From Bryobacter sp. (GTDB taxonomy: Bacteria; Acidobacteriota; Terriglobia; Bryobacterales; Bryobacteraceae), in the NCBI GenBank assembly GCA_022843605.1, contig JALHNI010000054.1, forward strand, positions 1 through 38,723: DNA of 38,723 nt, in the 5' to 3' direction. Of this stretch, positions 34,702-38,723 are shown one piece after another. The position numbers and the translations under genes were made by a program. The stretch's first letter is position 1. Every line of letters starts with the position of its first letter. The notes below the pieces were generated by a model. The model worked only from the letters and a program-made list of their open reading frames with translations. It was not told where the DNA came from and ran no database searches.

Positions 34702-35268
34702 TTACTCTGAGGCGCGGACCTGGGCTAGGCGCTGTTGGAGGATGGGGGAGAGGGCGTCTTCCATGCTCCGGGTGATGAGTCCCGCTCCGTCCAGATCCTG
34801 GATGTGAACCTGATCCTTGAGGCGGAAGCTGGTGAGCTTCATGCGGAGCAAGTGATCGATTGAGGTGATGCGGGCGCCCATGATGATTTCGCCAGTGCCG
34901 AGGTCAGGGGTGGGTTCGACGGAGTCAGGGCGGACCCGTTCGCCGGCCATCACCAAGTGAATGGCAGTCTTGGCCTTGGGGTTGGCCGCCTCCACCAACA
35001 TGTCTAAGCCAGCTACATGCCGGTAGACGAGTCCGTAGGGTTGGACTGCCTCCTGGATCTTCGGGAGATCTACACGCCGGACCATGGCATCGATGTCGCG
35101 CGTGAGACGGGAAAGTGCAGGGTCAACGCGCTCGACATGGACGAAGACTGCCAAGCCGCCGATGATTTCGTAAGGGACGCTGGCATGATCCAGCGCCTGA
35201 TGGAGACGTTTCATCGAGACAAAGAGTTGGTCCACACGTTCCTCGAAAAGTGTATTGACGATCACCAC
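34702..35268 (-). CDS. nucleotidyltransferase-fold protein (AbiEii/MNT-like)
   Basis: The 188-residue product has the motifs of a minimal nucleotidyltransferase: YEIIGGLAVFVH (Gly37-Gly38) followed by SRLTRDIDAMVR with Asp58 and Asp60 as metal-ligand candidates. This family includes the AbiEii toxin type and related uncharacterised nucleotidyltransferases. No antitoxin-like partner gene is adjacent on the same strand. The start is GTG 35268 or GTG 35265; GAAGG sits 3 or 6 nt upstream, which slightly favours the second. It could be an orphan NTase or a housekeeping member; a toxin role is not shown. Confidence 0.78.
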   Translation of the reverse strand: MVIVNTLFEERVDQLFVSMKRLHQALDHASVPYEIIGGLAVFVHVERVDPALSRLTRDIDAMVRRVDLPKIQEAVQPYGLVYRHVAGLDMLVEAANPKAKTAIHLVMAGERVRPDSVEPTPDLGTGEIIMGARITSIDHLLRMKLTSFRLKDQVHIQDLDGAGLITRSMEDALSPILQQRLAQVRASE

Positions 35269-35303
35269 GCACCTTCAGTTTAGCGCCGAGATCGAGTGGC
35301 AGG

Positions 35304-35343
35304 AAAAGCAAACGGCCCGGAGCCGAAGCTCCGGGCCGTTTGC
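35304..35343 (-). terminator. strong rho-independent terminator of the PEP-CTERM gene
   Basis: A perfect 16-bp inverted repeat (35308-35323 and 35328-35343; GCAAACGGCCCGGAGC and complement) with a CGAA loop is followed on the - strand by a T run (complement of 35304-35307). It lies just downstream of the PEP-CTERM gene stop and upstream of the NTase gene. Confidence 0.92.
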
Positions 35344-35359
35344 GGGCGAAAGGGTTGAG

Positions 35360-35923
35360 TTAGCTGCGGAACTTGCGGATGCCCGCGAGAACCAACACGC
35401 CGCCCACGAGGGCGAGGGTGGAGGGCTCGGGAACGCCGCTCTGCTGTTCAGCTTCGTAGGTGTAGACCGCGCGAACGGTATACTGACCGCTCTCCGGGAG
35501 AACGAGTCCGTCAGCTCCGGACGTCGTGACGGTCACCAAGAAAGCAGCGATCGAATTCACGCCGGGCGCACCAGGAGTAAGACCAGTTTGGGTACCGGTG
35601 GAGCCCACATCGACACCAGAGGTGGTGGCAAGCGGACCGAAGGAACCCCAGGGCGTGGTGCCATTGAAAATCAGCTGATGGGTACCGTTGCTGTTGTCAG
35701 AATCGGAAAACGTACCCAAAAAGTTAAAGCTGACGTTGGTGATGAGCGAGCCACTGGGAGCGGTGAACCCCGCACATGAAACGGTGGTAGAACCGCTATT
35801 GACGAGAACGCCCGACTCGACGGCAGTCTGGTTCGTCGGGGTGCAAGACATAGGAGCAACAATGGTCGCGCTAGCGAGTGACGCTGATGCAACCAGAAGG
35901 GTGAAAATGGAAAGTGAGCGCAA
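35360..35923 (-). CDS. PEP-CTERM sorting-domain protein
   Basis: The start is read as TTG 35923: CCGGAGG lies 8 nt upstream, and the next residues form a signal peptide (LRSLSIFTLLVASASLASA). The 187-residue product ends with a classic PEP-CTERM tail: VPEPSTLALVGGVLVLAGIR followed by KFRS, i.e. the PEP motif, a hydrophobic helix and basic end recognised by exosortase. The body is a Thr/Ser/Gly-rich beta domain with two Cys (Cys near residues 28 and 46). Such proteins are sorted to the cell surface with exopolysaccharide systems; no exosortase gene lies in the window. A sigma-70-like promoter and a strong terminator flank it, so it is probably monocistronic. Confidence 0.9.
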   Translation of the reverse strand: MRSLSIFTLLVASASLASATIVAPMSCTPTNQTAVESGVLVNSGSTTVSCAGFTAPSGSLITNVSFNFLGTFSDSDNSNGTHQLIFNGTTPWGSFGPLATTSGVDVGSTGTQTGLTPGAPGVNSIAAFLVTVTTSGADGLVLPESGQYTVRAVYTYEAEQQSGVPEPSTLALVGGVLVLAGIRKFRS

Positions 35924-35983
35924 AGTAGAATCCTCCGGACAGAATATGTAATACGAACCGGCGACAGATTCCGGCTCAGTAGA

Positions 35984-36013
35984 AATGTAGCATGGGAAAA
36001 GAGCGGGAGTCAA
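35984..36013 (-). promoter_or_regulatory. sigma-70-like promoter for the PEP-CTERM gene
   Basis: On the - strand, TTGACT (36008-36013) and TACATT (35984-35989) are separated by 18 nt, a good match to -35/-10 consensus. Transcription would start near 35977, leaving a leader of about 55 nt before the TTG start at 35923. Confidence 0.6.
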
Positions 36014-36180
36014 CAGATATTCCCCTAATGTACTGGTAGTGTAAGCCATTTGACATCAGCGGGATAGAACGGAAGGATCAGTTAGTACTTCGACTGGGTA
36101 CAGTACCCCCGAAAGTGGGGTCGTTTGAGCCTTCTTGGAGGGGGAAAAGTGGAAGAGTGGCAGCTCAGGAGGCGAAGAAA
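36014..36180. other. gene-free spacer with a GGGTAC palindrome
   Basis: No gene is recognised between the PEP-CTERM promoter and the terminator of the Fe-S gene. GGGTAC (36096-36101) and GTACCC (36103-36108) form a palindrome around a single A, followed by CCCC-CGAAAGT-GGGG (36106-36120), a layout like the element at 22358-22379. A frame at 36115-36327 overlaps the terminator and the ErpA-like gene and is not called. Confidence 0.4.
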
Positions 36181-36210
36181 AAGAAAAACTCCGCCCGAAG
36201 GCGGAGTTTT
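36181..36210 (-). terminator. rho-independent terminator of the ErpA/IscA-like gene
   Basis: An 11-bp inverted repeat (AAAACTCCGCC at 36185-36195, complement at 36200-36210) with a CGAA loop is followed on the - strand by a T-rich tract (complement of the A-rich 36176-36188). It lies directly downstream of the 36237-36560 gene. Confidence 0.9.
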
Positions 36211-36236
36211 AGGTGCTTACGGGGGGATTTTACGAA

Positions 36237-36560
36237 TTATGCGCTGAAGGAGCTGCCGCAGCCACAGGTGGACTTGACGTTGGGGTTTCCGAACTTGAAA
36301 CCAGCGCCCTCTAGATTCTCAACGTAGTCGACTTCGGCGCCATCGAGGTAAAGAAGGCTGGCTTGATCGACATAAACGGCGAGATCGCCAAAGCGGTAGG
36401 TTTTATCGAGCATCCCGGGGGCATTCTCGAAGGCCATGGAGTAGCTAAAGCCGGAGCAACCGCCGCCCACGACGGCAATGCGCAGACCGGCAGGCTTGGG
36501 TTCCTGAGCGCTGATGATTTCGTTGACTTTTTCGACGGCTTTTTCGGTGAGCTGTAACAT
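36237..36560 (-). CDS. erpA: HesB/IscA/ErpA family iron-sulfur carrier
   Basis: The 107-residue protein has the A-type carrier fold and the three conserved cysteines: Cys35 in VGGGCSGFSY, Cys99 and Cys101 in STCGCGSSF (C-x63-C-x-C). A-type proteins bind an Fe-S cluster and deliver it to target enzymes. The symbol erpA versus iscA is not settled by sequence; erpA is given because it stands alone without an isc operon. The start ATG 36560 has AGGAG 10 nt upstream. It is its own transcript, ending at the terminator at 36181-36210. Possible clients include the 4Fe-4S molybdopterin oxidoreductase, among others. Confidence 0.93.
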   Translation of the reverse strand: MLQLTEKAVEKVNEIISAQEPKPAGLRIAVVGGGCSGFSYSMAFENAPGMLDKTYRFGDLAVYVDQASLLYLDGAEVDYVENLEGAGFKFGNPNVKSTCGCGSSFSA

Positions 36561-36634
36561 TGACGAAGTTCTCCTAGGAATTCAATACCAGACTACTACG
36601 ATCTTAGATTCACCGGCAAGCGGGGAGGATGCAG

Positions 36635-37138
36635 CTAAGAGAAGAGTTCGTGGAGCTTGAGGGAGAAGCCGAATTCGGGGAGGGCGAGTTCCGGGACGGA
36701 GGTGAGGCTGCCATCGCGGTAGACGGAGAGGCGGCGCAGGGTGGGGTCGGCGAGCCAGATGTGCGGGATGCCGAAGGTCTGATAGTCGGCGAGTTTGACC
36801 ATGAGTTCGTCATGGCGGTCGTCGGGGGAGACGATCTCGACGACGACGTGGGGGATTTCGGGGGGAATCTCGGCCGACGGGGGCTGGTGGGCGTAGACGG
36901 CTAAGTCGGCGACACGGAAGCGTTCGGGGGAGACACGGAAGCGGATCTCAGGACGAGGGTAGATGGGAAATTGCCGAGCCGCCAAGTAAAAACGGCCATG
37001 GATGTGGCCAGCGGCGGCGCTGTGAGAATTGGCAGGCATCGAACGCTCCTGAATTTCGCCGTCGACGTACTCGGCCTGCGGGCCGTCGAAAGTCATCTCC
37101 AGGTACTCAGATTCCGGAATGAGAGCCGTCACACCCAT
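36635..37138 (-). CDS. Uma2 family endonuclease-fold protein
   Basis: The 167-residue product matches the Uma2 (DUF820) family, a restriction-endonuclease fold common in multicopy form in cyanobacteria and other bacteria. The N-terminal YLEMTFDGPQAEYVDGEIQE and the PD-(D/E)xK-like core FRVADLAVYA, then HVVVEIVSPDDRHDELMVKL, are family-typical; candidate catalytic residues are the Asp of VADL, Glu of VVVEIVS and Lys of MVKLADY. It ends before the ErpA-like gene with a 74-nt gap. The cellular role of Uma2 proteins is not established. No associated toxin-antitoxin partner is adjacent. Confidence 0.92.
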   Translation of the reverse strand: MGVTALIPESEYLEMTFDGPQAEYVDGEIQERSMPANSHSAAAGHIHGRFYLAARQFPIYPRPEIRFRVSPERFRVADLAVYAHQPPSAEIPPEIPHVVVEIVSPDDRHDELMVKLADYQTFGIPHIWLADPTLRRLSVYRDGSLTSVPELALPEFGFSLKLHELFS

Positions 37139-37165
37139 GAGGAAATCGTAGCATGCGGCCCCAAA

Positions 37166-37732
37166 TTACCGCTGAAGGCGGATGTTGCGGAAGGCGATGT
37201 TTTGTTTGGCCTGGCATTGCAGGCCGATGACGCCGGCGGCGTGTTTGGAGTCGTGGACGTCGAGAACCTTCTGACCATTCAGAAGGACAACGATGTGGTC
37301 GCCCTTGGCGGTGATGTCGAAGCTGTTCCAGGTGTCGGCCTTGATCTTGGTGGGTTGGGCTTTGACGGTACCGACGAGGCTGCCGGTGAGGTAACCGGCG
37401 GGTTGCATATCCCAGATTTGCAGTTCGTAGCCGGTGACGTGGGGTTCGCCTTCTTTCTGGGAGCGGAGGAAGACGCCGCTATTGACGGTGGCGGCGCCGC
37501 GGAACTCAAGTTGGAGGCGGAAGTCGCGGAAGGTGTCTTTGGTGGCGATCCAGCCAGGAGAGGCACCACCACAGACAAGGGAACCGTCTGAGACTTTCCA
37601 GTCGCCGGTGGAGGGCGGGGCGAAGGTGGCGCGGGCTTCCCAGCCGTTGAGGGTCTTGCCGTCGAAGAGGGGAGTCCAGGATTGGGCCGCGGCGGAGCAG
37701 GCGAGGGCCAGCGCAAGGGAAAGAGTTCTCAT
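37166..37732 (-). CDS. DUF1080 (3-keto-disaccharide hydrolase type) exported protein
   Basis: About 188 residues from ATG 37732, giving a clean signal peptide (MRTLSLALALACSAAAQS); ATG 37750 in the same frame would add 6 residues and cannot be excluded. The body matches DUF1080 with its opening SWTPLFDGKTLNGWEA, the NSGVFLRSQKEGEPHVTGYE middle and the GVIGLQCQAKQNIAFRNIRL end. The fold is a concanavalin-like jelly roll, and related members hydrolyse 3-keto-glycosides. Such proteins often occur in Acidobacteria and Planctomycetes together with Gfo/Idh/MocA oxidoreductases, such as the one at 6033-7253. It is divergent from the CheY gene. Confidence 0.92.
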   Translation of the reverse strand: MRTLSLALALACSAAAQSWTPLFDGKTLNGWEARATFAPPSTGDWKVSDGSLVCGGASPGWIATKDTFRDFRLQLEFRGAATVNSGVFLRSQKEGEPHVTGYELQIWDMQPAGYLTGSLVGTVKAQPTKIKADTWNSFDITAKGDHIVVLLNGQKVLDVHDSKHAAGVIGLQCQAKQNIAFRNIRLQR

Positions 37733-37745
37733 GGTGGGGGAGTTT

Positions 37746-37784
37746 ATCATTCCCCGGAGCGTGCGGGGAACACAGGGGAATGAT
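37746..37784. promoter_or_regulatory. 10-bp inverted repeat in a divergent spacer
   Basis: ATCATTCCCC (37746-37755) and GGGGAATGAT (37775-37784) form a perfect inverted repeat with a 19-nt gap. It lies between the divergent DUF1080 and CheY genes, so it may be an operator for one or both. It overlaps the more upstream possible start (37750) of the DUF1080 gene. Confidence 0.4.
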
Positions 37785-37836
37785 TTTCCTCAACATCCGG
37801 AAGGGGGCTCCGATAAGGCTGGGGTAAGGAGACTGT

Positions 37837-38208
37837 ATGGCACTTGATGTCCTGATCGTCGACGACTCGGCCGCGATCCGAAAGATACTGCAACGGGTTT
37901 TGTTGCAAACGGATGTGGAGTTGGGCAAGGTGCTCGAGGCCGGCGACGGCCTGGAGGCGCTCGAAACCTTGAAGACGAATAAGGTAGGGCTGATTCTGAG
38001 CGACATCAACATGCCGAAGATGGATGGACTCCAATTTCTGGGCCGGGTGAAAGCCGACCCGGAGTGCCGTGACACGCCGGTGGTGATGATCACGACGGAG
38101 GGCTCGCAGGCCAAGGTGATGGAAGCGGTAACGCTGGGCGCCTCGGGCTATATTCGCAAGCCGTTTACGGCGGAGCAGATCAAGGAGAAACTCATCGGGC
38201 TGATCTAG
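37837..38208 (+). CDS. cheY: CheY-like single-domain response regulator
   Basis: The 123-residue protein is a bare receiver domain. Acidic pocket Asp9/Asp10 (LIVDDSAAIR), phosphoacceptor Asp56 (LILSDINMPKMDG), Thr86 (VVMITTEGS) and Lys108 (GYIRKPF) are all present. AAGGAG (37826-37831) lies 5 nt before the ATG. The next gene, 16 nt downstream, is a CheX-type phosphatase, so the pair is likely a CheY-P signal and its quencher. No CheA or receptor gene is in the window. The role (motility or another output) cannot be told. Confidence 0.93.
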   Translation: MALDVLIVDDSAAIRKILQRVLLQTDVELGKVLEAGDGLEALETLKTNKVGLILSDINMPKMDGLQFLGRVKADPECRDTPVVMITTEGSQAKVMEAVTLGASGYIRKPFTAEQIKEKLIGLI

Positions 38209-38224
38209 CCAGGAGCGGTAATTT

Positions 38225-38723
38225 ATGGAAAACGAAGATCTCGTTCGATTTATTTTGGATTCCACGGAGCGGGTGTTCTCGACGATGCTGGGCGTGGAGA
38301 TTACGGCGGGCGAGGCCAAGGTGAGCCAGGGCGCGGTAGGGCCGAGCTACGGGTTGGCGGCATTGGTGGGCTTCGCCGGGTCAATGGTGGGAACGGGGAG
38401 CATCGACTGTTCAGCGGCGCTTGCCTGCCACTTCGCCGGGGCGATGTTGGGCAGTGAATACGAGGCGGTGAACGACGATGTGCTGGACGCGATGGGCGAA
38501 GTGGCCAACATGATCATGGGGAACATCAAGACGAGCGTCGAGGCCGCGGTGGGACCGATGGACTTGAGCATCCCGACGGTGGTGTACGGACGGAACTTCA
38601 CGACGCGCAGTCAGCGGCACAACCAATGGATGGTGGTGCCATTTGTCTGCCACGGCGAGGAGTTTCTGGTGCAGGTGATGCTGGCGCCGAACCAAGGGCA
38701 GTCTGCGTTGGTGCAGGCGGCGA
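38225..38723 (+). CDS. cheX: CheX-family CheY-P phosphatase, 3' end outside window
   Basis: ATG 38225 with AGGAG 9 nt upstream opens a frame that runs off the window end after 166 codons. The phosphatase signature ExxN appears as Glu92 and Asn95 in AMGEVANMIMGNIKTS, and the surrounding fold (GLAALVGFAGSMVGTGSIDC; CSAALACHFAGAMLG) is typical of the CheC/CheX/FliY class. CheX usually has ~155 residues, so little is likely missing. It should remove the phosphate from the CheY-type protein encoded just upstream. One exposed ExxN site and length favour CheX over the two-site CheC. Confidence 0.9.
   Translation, partial: MENEDLVRFILDSTERVFSTMLGVEITAGEAKVSQGAVGPSYGLAALVGFAGSMVGTGSIDCSAALACHFAGAMLGSEYEAVNDDVLDAMGEVANMIMGNIKTSVEAAVGPMDLSIPTVVYGRNFTTRSQRHNQWMVVPFVCHGEEFLVQVMLAPNQGQSALVQAA

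Overview
The window reads as a chromosomal segment of an Acidobacteriota bacterium, most likely of the Solibacter/Bryobacter group. The basis is two proteins carrying the Solibacter-type C-terminal domain (TIGR03437), a DUF1592/DUF1552 cytochrome-like pair, Tat-exported Gfo/Idh/MocA and DUF1080 proteins, and a high-G+C, G-ending codon style on the + strand. By eye the + strand is G-rich nearly throughout, so + genes use G-ending codons and - genes use C-ending codons. No rRNA, tRNA, insertion sequence, phage gene or CRISPR array was seen.

Layout: (1) 1-1697, 3'-truncated TPR protein on the - strand. (2) 1793-8399, + strand run: small exported protein, DUF1592 haem-motif protein, DUF1552 Tat protein, Gfo/Idh/MocA oxidoreductase, acyl-CoA dehydrogenase. 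(3) 8458-13804, - strand module of Solibacter-domain protein, TonB-dependent receptor and secreted beta-helix protein. (4) 13889-15858, - strand overlapping trio: DJ-1/PfpI, HEAT-like protein, small Ada-like Cys protein. (5) 15950-17332, a Tat-exported intradiol dioxygenase fused to the Solibacter C-terminal domain. (6) 17329-22233, - strand surface-polysaccharide operon: Wzt-like ABC ATPase, coiled-coil methyltransferase, two-domain glycosyltransferase. (7) 22499-25529, a hybrid histidine kinase with an eroded ATPase domain and a convergent HDOD protein. (8) 25893-29147, a membrane TPR protein with ten Trp-marked repeats and a NodB-like deacetylase. (9) 29185-33536, - strand operon of molybdopterin oxidoreductase, lipoprotein and M14 carboxypeptidase. 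(10) 33606-38723, a mixed region: exported protein, nucleotidyltransferase-fold protein, PEP-CTERM protein, ErpA/IscA-type protein, Uma2 nuclease, DUF1080 protein, and a CheY-CheX pair cut by the window end.

Many genes are exported or envelope-associated (Sec, Tat, lipoprotein, TonB receptor, PEP-CTERM), which fits a soil-type heterotroph degrading polymers and aromatics; that lifestyle is inference. The most unusual items are the dioxygenase fusion with all four iron ligands present, the hybrid kinase lacking the canonical N-box Asn and G2 box, a start-codon hairpin ahead of the DUF1592 gene, a strand-skew switch inside the first TPR gene, and an apparently over-represented heptamer ACTTACT/AGTAAGT.
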